64,000 bases of DNA from NCBI RefSeq assembly GCF_014805685.1, contig NC_060892.1:1059490-1123489 (forward strand). The letters are read 5' to 3'. Below, piece by piece: positions 31,701 through 45,800 of this stretch. Positions within the stretch are counted from its first letter, which is position 1. Each line of letters begins with the position of its first letter. Source of the DNA: Silurus meridionalis (lineage: Eukaryota > Chordata > Actinopteri > Siluriformes > Siluridae). A program made the position numbers and the translations under genes. The notes beneath the pieces are model-generated. The model saw nothing but the letters and a program-made list of their open reading frames with translations, did not search any database and was not told where the DNA came from.

Positions 31701-32788
31701 TCTTTTCTTCCTTCACTAATAAGATACTGACAAACCTTGAACTTCCTGCTATACTTCTGATTATTATAAAGAGCTGATACTGGAGACTCCTTCCAAAAAT
31801 TCCTTCCATTAACACTTTCACACATTTTTACAAGTCCCTAGTGATTAACTGGTCACAAGTTCAAATCCCAGCACCACAACGCTGCCACTGCTGGACCCTT
31901 GAGCAAGTCGTAAGTCGTTTTGGATAAAAGTGTAAATGCTGTAAATATAAATTCAAATGACAAAAGTGTCCTCTAAAAAAACATAACACACTCCATAATG
32001 CAGACCAATCAGAATCCAGCATTATAAATGAATATATAAATATTAGTCTTTTACTAAACAGCCAACAGAAGAAGCAGGTTGAAACCGTGAGAAGGTCCAA
32101 CCTTCACAAGCACTCAGATGAATACAGAGAGGGAGGAAGACGTGGAATTGGGACCCTGGTTGTGATTAATGAGAGTTCCAGGGTTGCTACATTAATCCTG
32201 TTAGTGTGACACTCACTCAGCAGAACCCCGAGGAGCCGAGGAAAGGAAGCTCTCTGAACCATTCAGGGAATTAAAAAAAAAAAAAAAAAAAAAAACAAGG
32301 TGACGGGTGGAGAAGAGCTGACACCTGAAAATGAGGAGGGATGTTTTATAATGCCAGCCTGCACCTTTGACCTCAGTGTGAGGCCACTTACTGAGAATAA
32401 ACAAGGGGAAGAATGATGGAAGGGTTAACAACTGGACGCCTTGCGTTCCGAGGTATTTGGCAACCCGTTACAGGAGGCACGTATTGATGGAGAGATACGA
32501 GGCTACACAAGATCCTACACGCCTATTTTCCTCTTCATCTTACACCGTCGGGCTTTGAGATAAAGACACATAATTGTGATTAGAAGGGTGTGAGGGGTGA
32601 TATCGATATTTTGGGGGGATTTTATCGCTAACGATAATTAGACAATATTTTGCTGTTATTGTGTCTTAAGGACCATGGACAGCTGCCTCCAAAACTGTTT
32701 GATATCCTATATATTCTGCACAGCAGTGACACAGATGCATCTTTTCAAGAAGTTTTTATGGGAATTTAATTTTACTTTTATAAAGTGT

Positions 32789-32824
<36 letters not shown>

Positions 32825-35800
32825 TGTGTTTTTGGTTATTGTTTGTAGTAACAAAATCCAGAAGGAGAGCATACATCAGAAAGAAACTGTCTGGGGTGAG
32901 GTGTGTGTGTGTGTGTGTGTGTGTGTGTTCAGGTTTCACGATTAAGGCCAATTAAACTGTGAATAATTGGTGAAGGTGCACTGCTCACGCTTAACGACGG
33001 CCGTCATCAGAAATTCCATAAAAGTCCGATAAAAAGTAACAACCTGAAATCAGAGCCGAGTTACGATGTTTGTTCAGAGGGTCAGAATAACATACGAGAA
33101 AAAAAGTGACGGCCTGCGACTGCCTTCATCATCACATCCAGACTAGATGGCACAGGTGCTCCTCTGCTTCTCATATACTCGGATCCAGGAAGTCGCTAGA
33201 CAAGAATGACATCCAGACATATTGCCCACTTTTACAGAACAGGCAGCTCGCACCTCCTTTCACGCCGCCGATGAGTTTAACACGAGCCGTTAGGGAGCAG
33301 TTCCACATCACATCCGCCGCCTGCTTGGGAAAAGCCGAAAGCCAGAAAGCTGTGAAAGTGATTGTGGCACAGGATGAAATGAAATTTGGAAGGAGGAGGG
33401 GGAGACTGACGGGAAGAATCGCTCGTGCAATATGACGAGATACCCTAGGATGATCAGTACACGCTTTGCTGCTTTTATATTGTCCGAACGTCCACGCTGA
33501 CCACATCTACGGTTTATATGTTTTCTTCTATGCAACACAGCTTATACGTAAGCAATAATCCAGGGCTGGGTGAGCGTTTAAGGATGCATGTGCAAGATAT
33601 GGCGTATCATTCATTCATATTGATTGAATGTTGGATTTATGGAGATAATGTAGAATCCGTAGTGAGGTGCACGGTGGGCCCATGGTTCACCATGGTGGAC
33701 TCCATACAGACACATCAGAGTAACTAATTCTCAAACCTTTCCTTTTAATCCACACTACTTAAGCAGCAGGCCTCCTAGTGAGGATCAAACAGACGGGTTG
33801 CCAGATGCTCTCTGCAGGAGAGGAACGTTAGTGCTCTGGATCTCCCGTACGCACTACAGGCCACCGCTGTGCTGCCGTTACTGCCTTGTTAACGTTGCTA
33901 ACACGGTTTGACAGCAGCACAGGGTGCAAAACTGCTCAAATTCATAGCTTTCAGTTTGACTCGCAGCTGTGAAAAGGCCTTTGAGGGGCAGCAGAAACGC
34001 CCGACTTGGGAGGGTTTTATAAAGCAGTGTGTCTTTTGTCCTCCTGAGTAGCCATGAAGATCATCATTGTGACCTGAAGAACATCAATATTACCTTTATT
34101 AAATCAATAATTACATTATTATAAAAATGTTTTAATGGGAGTCTAGAGGCTCTAGAACACTAATCAGAAGAACTTGTGTAAGAAGGAGAACAGGAGAGAA
34201 GATGTGATCAGACTCCCTCAACCCCACACTCACACATGGAGGTGGAAGTTTAATGGTTTGGGGTTGTTCTGGAGCAGGGAAGGTTCTGGAAAAGAAAGGA
34301 ATCCTGAACCAACATGGCTCCTATTCCATACTTTAACACCATGCAGTTCCATCTGGACTGATATCTATCATGGACGACCTGCACAATCACCGCACATAAC
34401 TCCTATTGAACTGATCTGGGATGAACTGGATCACAAGAAAGAAAGAAATCTTCAACTAGTGAAGAACATTTATGGCGAGTTTCACAAAGTACTTCTGTAA
34501 AAAATAAAACGTTTTAATGAGATTTTTTCCGGTTTTGTTTCCTCAGGCGTTTGTGTTCTGAGATCTCCGAGAGTCTTCTGCCTGATTAATTAATAAGTTT
34601 AGCATTAATCAGCTAATTACAGGAAGTAAATAACGTCAGATCAGACACCCTCAAGCAGGAAGAAAAACAAGCTGTGATTAAGCTGCTGCTGCCGTCATTT
34701 TTCCTTCATCAGATCCAGAAATCTGAGATCTTTCACTCGGAGCTGCACAGAGCGTACAACCGGGAGCGATAGAGTTTCTCCACTCGGGAATTTATTAGCG
34801 TCTGGGGAGGGGAAGTCACCTCCAGGTCAGATCTTTCACTCTTTTTTTTTTTTTTTTAACATTAACTCTGAAAGGTCCAGAAGGTTACATTTAGACTAAA
34901 AGGGATAGAATCAATAACGGACAGGACTGTAGTGAGGGACGTGTGACGACACTCACCACGTGGTTCCTGGTGCGGTGGTAGGGCTGGACGATGGGCAGTC
35001 CCAGAGGGGTCACCCACTCCACCGTGCTGCCTGACTTAGCGATTAGCCGCGCACTCTCCGTTAGCCAGTCCTGCAAATAAACACAAGGTCACCTCAGGTA
35101 CAGTCGTAATAACCAGCACAGTCACAATAACTGCAACCAAATATAAACTAGTGCTACAGAAATGTTCACGATCTCCTGCTTCTTTTAAATGTCCAGGAAG
35201 TCTCTGGATGCAGTAGTTTTATATCGGGATATTTTGGGAAGGAGTCTCCATTCTCAGGTCTTAGTAATAGTAAGAGGTAAGGCTGGAACTTCAGGAGTCT
35301 TTTGGCCTCATTAGGAAAAAAAAGAGGATGTTTACTGCTGTTAGGCTACGTCTCTAAAAGTATTGGCACACCAGACTTTTCCAACCGTATGTGGTTCTTT
35401 CACAAACTGTTCACACAAACTTTTGAAGGTACACAATTGAATAAAATGTTTTTGGCTGCATGAGCATTACATTTTCCAAAGCCAGCTTCATGAAGATCTG
35501 CTTTCCATGGGCTGGATTTCAGTGTTTCTGCAGGTTTCACCAAGTCAATTTTAAGACTTTTGATCTTTGACTTTTGGTTTTTGGTCTCTTTTGTAGTCGT
35601 TACACAGCGAATCATATACGGACCATTGAAAGAGACGAACAAAAAAACTAAACAAAAACATTAAAGTTCTGCGAGAGAATTTCAATGAGCATTAGAGGCC
35701 AAGTTACATGGAGATCTAAAGATCTGTTGATGATTTAAAGACCTAGAACTCCAAGCACAAATCTAAAAGAACATCTTTCCAGAAGATTGGAGCTCATTAT

Positions 35801-36836
35801 AAGAGCAAAATGGGGAGTAGATGTGGAATGGGATTTTCAAAAAGGATATACCAACCTAATGGTACAAATTTGGGGAAATAGAGCAATGTGTCAGTAAACG
35901 TCCACATTTGAGAGTAAATGAAAAAGATTTTCACCAACAGGAATGAGTTTAATACCATAAGAATGAGATCTTGGCTTCCTGGAGGTTATCTAGCGTAGGT
36001 AATAACACAACCGAGTTCAACTGTCTGGGATTAGCGACCTCAGCAAGACAACAGAAGCTCACCAGACTACTGGTCTTCTCTCTCACGCAACTGTGTTTCT
36101 AAGTATGGCTGAGGAATGGAGATAAAACAGGTGACCAGGTGTTGCTGAGCCCCATTTAAATAAACCTGCTGATTCAGAGCAGAAGCCGGAGAAGGTTCCC
36201 AAAAGGGTTTCCTCCAGAGAACTGCAAAGATATAAATTCCTCCTTTTTCCATGTATAAAAGCAGTTCAGTCCCCATGCTAGTCGATCCAGACACCCCCAC
36301 CCCCGCTCCTCATTTAATGCCCCAGTTATTTTCCCCCAACACATGCAGCCAGGTGTGGAAGATCAGCGCCAAGATGTACCACCTTCCTCATCACCACCTC
36401 TCCTTTTTCTCCTTCTCCTTGTTGTTTTTTTTTCTGACCTATTTTAATGAGAATGTGGGCTAAGGGGTATTTTTCAGAGCGTCTGGGCCCCGTCTGGGTT
36501 TCTCCAGCAGGGTTTTTTTCAGAAGAATCCATTCCACTGCACCGTAAGAAGCAGGCAGGTGCACGGGCTCAGCAGCACTACTGCATTACGAAGCTAAACG
36601 CATGAAGGAATCTGAACAATTCATTAAAATAACAGTGATTATTTGACAAGTGCATTATTTGCATTATTTAACAGCTAAAAGGAGAAAATTCTGACAATTC
36701 CGCGTATCGAGGGAGTGAATGAAGGAAGGAATTTATTTCTGAATAAATAAACTGAAAAAAAAAAAGAATCGTGTGTTTCTTAAATGCAGACATTTGTTAA
36801 AGTACGCTCGAATAAATATTAAATGTAAAAAAAAGA

Positions 36837-36873
<37 letters not shown>

Positions 36874-39800
36874 GATTATTCAATAAAAAAAAAAAATAAA
36901 TAAATAATAAAATAATAAAAAAAATAAAAAGTGAATTAATTGGATTTATTCTATTTTATTTTTATATAATTTCTTTTTTATTTAAACCAAGGAAACCTTT
37001 TATTTAAAATTGTTTAAATTGTAATTATTTTTTTGTAACTGTTTACAATGTTCGCAAATGCTGATAATAATAAAAAAACGGTGTTATTAAAAAAAAAAAA
37101 AAAGATTTTTCCCAACAACTGTATAGAAATGAAACCGAACCGAAGTGGGATTTAAAAACCGAGGTTTGTACCGATCCGTAAATTTAAAGGTTTGCCTCTA
37201 CGAGGTCGGGGGTTTAAGACCCGGCATCGCCAATCTGCCACACTTAGGGCCCTTAAGCAAGGCCCCTAACCTTTTGTGCTCTAGGGGGCGCTGTATCATT
37301 GCCCACCCTGCGCTTTGACTCAAACATCGCTGGGAAATGCGAAGAAAGAATTTCATAATGCTGTAAAAGTACATGTGACACATCTACAGTCTCTCTTCTG
37401 TTGGAACCAGGGTTCAAGCTCTCGTGTGTTAAACATCTACAGTGTGAAGGAGATTATTGGTGCCTCAGGTGAAAATATGGGACGTCCTGTTGGATTGCGT
37501 GGAGTGTGATGAAGTGTACCTGGATCTCTCTCGTCCCGGTGAACATTTCCTTCAAGCTGCTGAAGACCTGATGCACTAGGTAGTGTGAGGCGTCCCAGAT
37601 ATACTCCTGCAGACAAAACGTTTCAGAGTGAGGTTTTTCCCTAGAGGACGCATTACCCGCTGCTACCCGGGACGTCCTGGCAACCTCGAAAAGGTGCTGA
37701 GTCCTGATTCCTTTATACACACACACACACACACACACCTGCATTCATAATCATACACTCTAATCACACACACACACACTGGTTTCTCGCTGACTCCCTC
37801 AAGGTGATAATTACATGCTATTTTGCGGCAGATCTCGAGTCAATCTCTTGTTTGTCCACAGATGAAAACAACTTGAAAAACAGCTCTGAGACGAAGAAAA
37901 GAAGAATGAAATGATTTCTGGGTCTTTTGTGTTACACACCACCACTTTCTTCTCAAACTTTCTGACAAACGATGGATGAGTTTTGACTTCCACATGCACT
38001 TCCACATGTATTGGGACACCCGGCACACATAAGTGGTCCTCATCTAAACAGCAAAACCCAAAACTTCAGATGCAGGAGCATGGAATTAATCCCTATTGGT
38101 TGGAATATGTGGAAGATCTCCTGCTACAGAGCTTTAGTAGGACTGAACCCCCGACCTCGTAGTGAACACTGCACACTCCAGGTCTCTTCACTTTCTTACC
38201 TTCACCCTTGTTGCTGAATGAATCCCCACAGAATCTGGTGGAACATCATCTCAGAAGAATGGAGCTCATTATAACAGAGTTATATGTGGAATGGGATGTT
38301 TAAAAAGTGCTCAGGTGTCCACTAAGTTTTGTGTGTAGTGTACATCTCTGTAATGCAGCTCTGAATCATAAATAAACAGATGAAATCACTGCTACTCGTC
38401 TCGTCTTCTCCCACTCCCCCTTTCCTACCTTGGGGAAGTCATCGATCTCCTTGAGGCGCTTTTCGATCTGCAGCCGTCCACCGAAGCGCGTGACCCCGTA
38501 GACCACAGTCATCACCGTTTGCTTCACCACCTTTCTGCTGATGAAGCCCTCCAGCACCTGGGCGATCTTCATGCCTTTAGCGGCGTCTCGGGCTCGAAAC
38601 TCCTCCACCTGGAACACACACACAGCAGGAAAAGGTCTTGGGTACCTGCTTCATCCGATTCTCCTGATCGACGATCAGTCGGATGACGGAGAACACCGTC
38701 TCCTACCACCTTCACGCTCCACAGCTAGTGCTTTCACCCTGAGCTAGGATCGATCATGAACATCAAACAGCTCAACATGATTAGTTCTTATGGACTTGTG
38801 GAGAAAATGATAACAATAGTGGAGACTAAGGGACCAACAAAAGGCTCAAAGCTGCTCCTTTTTCTTCAGGAACATGGAGGTCATATCCAGGGCCATGTTC
38901 TATAAAATGACATACTGCTGCTTTAAACGAGTCCAAAGACACTGAGGTTGTGTTCCAAACCCAGACTCAAGACTTTCCCCAAGACGCCCAGCCATCATGT
39001 TTAAATCTGCAGGGAGGTTTGATGTTTCTGGCCAGAAGTGGACGGAGTTTTACTCAGGGTTCACACTCACACTCCCTGCACAGACGAAATCAATACGGCA
39101 GGCCATTAAAACTTTGCAGTCTTGTTGGAACACAAGCCTTTCGTGTCACCTCTCACTTTTCTAAACCTCAGACGTCGGCATCTCTTGTTAAAAACGAGAC
39201 CCACACACACACACTTACTGAAGAGGTAAAAAGAAAGACAAGGAAGAAAGATCTGAGCCTGGTTCCGGCTCTGGAGGTTTCATAGGAAGCTTTCTGGCTG
39301 TTAATGCTCACTCACCTGTTGAGCCACACCACTGTAGACATCCTGCGGTTCATCACATGGCATTAAGTTCACCGACGTTGCACCGATCACGTCACGACCC
39401 AGAGCGGCGTAATGCTGGAGGCCATTACAGGAGCCGTCCTGAATGAATCAGGAAATGGTGAGCAATATGACCCTCCTTTAGTATATAATTAATAACAATC
39501 CAAATGATTCCTATCATTTTATCATAAAGCAAATGAACACACAGATAGAATGATACACTTAAATGTGTGAAATGTCGCTCTCTCTGGTAGAAAAGGGTAT
39601 TGCAGGCTACTCGAGTCTACTTGTAACTCTTCTCGCACAAATGACAGGAATATAAATGCAGTAAGAATTCATCCCAAACTACACAATGTACACTGAATTA
39701 GCTGCCCCAATATTATTCAAATACTGGTTTGGGATGCGATCTAAGAACTTGAGATGCGGCTTTTGCATTTAAGGTGTTTGGTAGACGCTCTTGTGACTTA

Positions 39801-42800
39801 CATTGATCTCATTCACACACCTGAGCAGCTATGGGGTTAAGAGCCTTGCTCACGGGCCTAGTAGAAGCAGGTTGGTGTGTGTGGGATTTGAACTGATGAC
39901 CATCAGATCCAAAGTCCAATGCCTCAACCACTAAAATGCCACCTTCCTAGTAGTGGCAGCCCAGTAGTCAAGATGTTTGCCTACTGATCAAAAGGTTGTG
40001 AGGTAAAATCCAAGCCCTTAAGCAAGGCCCTTAACCCCTAACTGCCCAGTGGTCGCTCTGGATAAGGGCGTCTGCAAAATTGCTTCTGACTTCTCTTCTA
40101 CCAAACGTTGGGGTGTGGTGACAGCTCTGAAGCACCAGTTGTGGTTTTCTAATTAAGAAAGTGTCCTGTATAACATTTTTACTGAACGACAGGAACGAAT
40201 AAATAAATCAAATCGCAATAAACGATTAGTTGTTCTATAGTTAAGGAAGGAAATAAGGCACGTAATGATTTCTGTAATTCATCATGTTTTGTTTAAACAA
40301 GCAACCAGACTGTGTCTAAAATTCAGACTAAAAACGATGAATTGAACGAGACCCATTCCAGTCACAGCACTGTGCTGAAAGCCAGGAGAGAATCCACAGC
40401 GAGTTTTAATGGGGTGTCAAATCCAAATTAAAGCGACACAAAGTGCTGGTGGAGACGAGACGAGACGAGACGAGGTCAGGGTTGGTCTTTAAATGCCCAG
40501 TTTCCATCGCTTCTATTTCCACACAGAAAATATAGAAAACACAGACATACCTGATGTACAGGGAAATGCGAGATGAACTGCGTGGGGTCATGTGACCTGG
40601 AGGCATTTGCTATTTCCATGCAGCATGCCAGAGTCTGCCAAGGCTCATCAGCATTCATCCACCACTTCCTCCCCTAAAAAAACAATGCAAGGCAGCTCTG
40701 TCACTCCGGGGACATGACACACATCCACATAAACATCAGACCTGCCAACCACGAAGAGGAGAAAATGCACAGCAAAGGCAGTGGTTAGGAGATAAAAAGC
40801 ACATTTTTACATACATTAAATATATTTATAGTAACTGCGAAGATACGCCATTTTTATTATATAGTCTCCATTCAATGTTATAACATGCTCCACTCTTCTG
40901 GGAAGGTGCTCCACTCTTCTGGGAAGGTGCTCCACTCTTCTGGGAAGGTGCTCCACTCTTCTGGGAAGGTGCTCCACTCTTCTGGGAAGGTGCTCCACTC
41001 TTCTGGGAAGGTGCTCACTCTTCTGGGAAGGTGCTCCACTCTTCTGGGAAGGTGCTCCACTCTTCTGGGAAGGTGCTCCACTCAATTTTGTTATAAACCC
41101 ATGTGATCTTACTATTGTAAAAATAACACTTGTAAAGTGATACTTAATCTTCGGATGCGTCAGAACATTAACCGTAACTACTACTACTACTTCTTCGCCA
41201 CAGCGGATCATCAGTCTCCGTTTCAAATTTTCCCTTCACTTGATTTAGGAGACCCAAACCAGTTCCAGCATGGCAATGCCCCTGTGCATAAAGTCCGCTC
41301 TATAAAGATGCTTTTATGGGTTGGATTTGGTGGAAGATCTCCTGCTATAGAGCTCTCGAATTATGGCACCAACAGTGGTCTCTTTCTCACCAAGCTTCTT
41401 GTTGATGGTTTTGTAGCCCATTCCAGCCTTGTGCAGGTCTTCAATCTCGTCCCTTTGACAGCTCTTTGGTCTCCTCTATGGTGGTGGAGAGGTTTGAATA
41501 GAAGAGGTTGATTCTGTGACTGGTGTCTTTTATACACATAATGAGTTGATATTAGGAGAACCTTCCTAAAGGGACACATTTGGGTGTGTGGGATTCAGAA
41601 TTCTTGCTAATTTGGTTCAGGATCAAACACTTACTTCACTCGATCAAATAAAAATTTATTCTTTAATGTTTTTTATTGATTTTTTTTTTAGATTCTTTCT
41701 CTCTGTTAAAATAAACCCACCATAATAATTCTAGACTGTTCATTTCTTTGTTAAACTCAAGATCAGCAGGGGATCACATCAGTATTTCCCCCACTGTATT
41801 TACTTGACTATGTTTAAAACCTCTTGAAAACACACCATGATTTGGTTGATTAGTAACAGAAGATAAGCTAGCTAACAGACATGTTCAGATATCCTGTCAT
41901 CTTCTAAAGCGAACCTAAGTTACATGAAACCTTCCAGTTCAGGGCAGGTATGATATTAATTTTGTATAAAGTCATCACCTACTGTTAAAGGATTGTCTGC
42001 TGAGTCCAAGATGTCTTCCATGATGGTGTTGGCGTATTCCAGTCTCCCAGTAAGTGAGCTCCGTTTCTTCAAGCCTGTAAGGTTCACCAGATGGATCTTC
42101 AACCAATCCAAGCCTTTAGGACCCAATGGCTTCCCCTCAGCAAAGAGCAAGACGGCTCTGGTTACGTCGCTTCCCAGGTGGTTGAAGTAGGGCGGGCACG
42201 GGTAAGTACGCCCTCGGAAATCCATGTTGTGAGGGAACCAAAAGACCTCATCCCTTACGTGATTGGCGATGGACAGCTTGTAGAGCGCATCCATGCGCAG
42301 ACTGTGCATCTCGGCCATCTTCTTCTTCGCTTTCGTAGCCTCGCGCTTTATGTGGGCTTTCTCGGCAGGGGTGTACGTCGGATCATGAGGGTTGAATCGT
42401 GGAATTTCCGGTGCCTCGGAAACAGGTGGAGGAACGTCCAGCTTCTCACTACCTTTATCGTTGAAGATGGAAATGATGATGTCTAAGAGGGGTTTGTTGA
42501 TCCTCCAGGCGCAGTTGCCCAGCTGAGTGAGGGAGTCCAGCACAGCATGAAGCTCCTCATCTGGGCGCTTCTCCAGCAGCAGCTGGTGCTGGATGGCGCC
42601 TTCAACTGAGCGCATGAGCTTGGTGGGAGTCAGGAGGTAAGCCCCACTCTTGGCTGATGTCCAGGGCACTGGTGGGCACAGCATGGGTATCACATACGAG
42701 TCAAAGGTCAGCTTGGTTTCCATGGCTTCTGACTGTAGTTGGGTGAGGATTGGGTGTGGTTTGATGAAACCAATCTAGAGTATCATTTGAGGAGAAGAAA

Positions 42801-45800
42801 CCAGATGATCAGACATAGATCATTATCCTGATTTGCCAAGAAGAAAACACTTGGCACACAGTTAGTTGGTACCAAAAGGAAATTGGATGCTGCTGCAGAA
42901 GGCAAAGCAAGGTAACACCAGCTGTGGTTTCTCCTGCTTTATCTTGGAGACACTGGACCATACAAATCTCCTTCCTGCTACAACGACTAATTTTACTTGC
43001 ATCCATTATTGAGCATCAGCAAACGTGGCCATTAGACATTAAATCTTGGAAGCAGAGTACGAGGAAATGAGTGTGGTATTAAACCTAAAGATGAATGTCC
43101 TAATTTACTTTAATTGTACCAAAAAGTCCATTAATAAGAAAATGCTCTTTTGATGGTGAACACCATGGAGGATTGTCTGTGATTTGCTGAAACTCTCTGT
43201 GAGGGAAGCAAAATATCTCCTCCCTCACTTGGATAGTGATGGACAGCTTGTATCTCTGTGCATCTCGGACATCTTCTTCTTGGCTCTCGCGCTTTATGTG
43301 CGTTTTCTCGCCGACTGTATATGCCTGTCGTGAGGGTTAAAGCGTGGGATTTTGGGTGCCTCAGAAACAAGTGGAGGCACATCCAGGTTCTCACTACCTT
43401 AATCGTTAAAGATGGAGATGTGGCAGGTAGGGGATTTGTATAATCCAGTGTCTCCAAGACAAAGAACTCACTCCATCTAACAGAAAAGCAGGATTTGATG
43501 ATGTGAGGATATGTTGATGTTCAGAGTTAGTAGAGAATGTAGTGTGAATGGAACCTGAGGAACAACAGCAACTTTCGGGTGCTTCCATTAGGGGATCATC
43601 GGTCTCCATACCCCCCTGTCCATTACATCTGCCTCTTTCACCCCAACCACCTGCATGTCTTCCCTCACCACATCCATAAACCTCCTCCTTTGCCTTCCCT
43701 TTTCCTTCTTCCTGGTGGCTTCATCCTCAGCATTCTTCTACTGATATATCCCATGTCCCTCCTCTGAACATGTCCAAACCATCTCAATCTCGCCTCCATC
43801 ACCTTGTCTCAAAAACATCCTACATGCACTGTCCCTTCAATAAACTAATTTCTAATCCTGTCCATCCTCATCACTCCCAATGAACATCTACCTCCAGCTC
43901 CACCTCCTGTCTTTTACTCAAAGCCACTGTCTCTAAACCATACCATATCTCAGGTCTCACCACAGTTCTATAAACTTTCCCTTTTACTCTCACAGATACT
44001 CTATCATAAATCACTCCTGCTATCACTCTTCTCCACCCACTCCACCCTACCTGCACTCTTTTCTTCACTTCTCTAACACACTCTCCATTACTTTGCACTG
44101 TTGACCCCAGGTACCTGAACTCCTCCACCTTCTCCACCTCTTCTCCCTGTAACCCGCTCACTACTCTCACCACAAATCACAATATCATCCACAAACATTA
44201 TAGTTCAAGGAGATTCCTGTCTGACCTCGTCCGTCAACCTGTCCATCACCACTACAAACAAAAAAGGGCTCAGAGCCGATCCTTGATGCAGTCCAACCTC
44301 CACCTTAAACCAGTCTGTCGTTGCTACTGCACACTTTACTGCTGTCACACTGTCCTCATACATGTCCTGCACCACCCTCACATACTTCTCTGACACACCT
44401 GACTTCCTCATACAATACCACAATTCCTCTCTCCACCCTGTCGTACACTTTGGATCATCATCATTAATTCCTTGCATTTAATAAAGAAATTCAGTGTCTG
44501 GTGTTTGTGATGCTGCTTTTATTCAAGTAACCCAAGAGAAACGTGCTTTGCAGGTTTCAGCACTGCTCAACACAAGCTCTTCTGGAGCCCCAGTTGTCAT
44601 TAGAGATGGAAGATTGTAATCTTTGTTCATAAAACAAGAAAAATCTGGGTTCTTCTACAGGAAGACAAACCTTCTACAAGCCTTTACAAGGGCTGTCAAA
44701 AATCAGCTGAAAACACTCGACAGAGCAGCATGCTGTGCGTATTGTCTAAAAATAGCACTAAAAGCATACAGCTCCAGTCATTTCTCCTTACTAAAAATAA
44801 TTTTAAATCTTTATACAAATGTAGCAAAGTCTTCTTCTGGATGTTTCTGAACCTGTGACCTACATCGTGTCTCATCACGACTACGAGCACCAGTCGAGAT
44901 CTCCTTCCTGCTGCTCAAACCAGCACAGCAGCACAGGGAGGAATCCAATCTCTCACTCAATCCATCATCCACCTTCATCCACAGGTGTACCCCCCCCGGC
45001 CCGTAAATCACCAGGCCAATTAAGAGCTCAGTAAAAAAGGAATTAGTTTAGGAGCATTCGGTCTTCTTCGTTTGCCGTGTCCATTCTAGCAAGAAAAATG
45101 GTCCCATAATTCATACTGATGTATGCGGCTGTGAGCAGAATAAGCGAAATTATCTGGTAGTATAAAGGAAGAGGAGAAACTAAAGTCTGGTCCAAAAAAT
45201 AAAGAAATGTAAAGGATGTTTCATTAAGAACTGGTGTCATCACACCTGCAAATATAATGCGACCAAACAGGATGTAGAAAGACTAGAATACTCTAGCAGG
45301 TAATCCACAACTGTTTTAGAGACGTGTGTGTGTTCAATCAATAAGAAATGTCTGAAATCAAGGATTTATCAACTTGTGGTTGGTTTGTTGGGTGGTCTTT
45401 CAGTCGGTTCGATTGTTAGCCTGGTGGTCACTCTGGTGGTTGCTTTTTTTAGGTCAGTTTGATGGTTAGTCTGGTGTTTACTCTGGTGGATGTTCTGGTG
45501 GCTAGGCTGGTGGTTACTCGGGTGGTTGGTCTTTTAGGCCAGTTTGATGGTTAGTCTGGTGTTTACTCTGGTGGTTGGTCTGGTGGTTCTTTTAGTCGGT
45601 TTGGTGGTTAGTCTTGTGGTTGGTCTGGTGTTTACTCTGGTGGTTGCTTTTTAGGTCAGTTTGATGGTTTGTCTGGTGGTTGGTCTGGTGGTTAGTCTTT
45701 CAGGTCAGTTTGTTGGTTAGTCTGGTAGTTACTCCAGTGGTTGGTCTTTTAGATCAGTTTGTTGGTTAGTCTTGTGGTTGGTCTGGTGGTTATACTGGTG

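Larger units (their letters stand above)
25596..34956 (-). other. polrmt: polrmt intron 15 (9.4 kb, longest)
   Basis: Contents: MITEs at 27120-27525 and 31076-31440, a (TCTCACA)n-type array 27950-28245, (CA)n 28512-28543, a 1.2-kb GA-rich minisatellite 28670-29870, SINE-like fragments at 30140-30275 and 31840-31945, poly(A) 32273-32295, CA/GT tracts at 32789-32929, and a Tc1 relic at 34174-34500. Positions 33060-34050 are non-repetitive. Confidence 0.8.
35071..37519 (-). other. polrmt: polrmt intron 14 (2.4 kb)
   Basis: A MITE lies at 35338-35880 and an AT-rich slippage region with (CA)n at 36760-37120. A SINE-type relic is at 37190-37385. Positions 35900-36700 appear non-repetitive and hold no recognisable exon. 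Confidence 0.75.
40674..41982 (-). other. polrmt: polrmt intron 10 (1.3 kb)
   Basis: It contains the 21-bp minisatellite 40887-41083, a MITE fragment 41240-41345 and a Tc1 relic 41347-41800 in direct succession. Only 41800-41980 and 40680-40860 are free of recognised repeats. Confidence 0.8.

Noticed and set aside
32273..32295. Poly(A) tract as the tail of a processed pseudogene
   Set aside because: No retrocopied coding sequence is recognisable on either side.
37190..37260. A tRNA gene from the GGTCGGGGGTTTAAGACCC block
   Set aside because: Only B-box-like sequence is present and no cloverleaf forms; it is the head of a SINE.
42809..43006. A small minus-strand frame [18 protein letters not shown] between exon 10 and its duplicate
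   Set aside because: No family recognised and no splice or start support; treated as intron.
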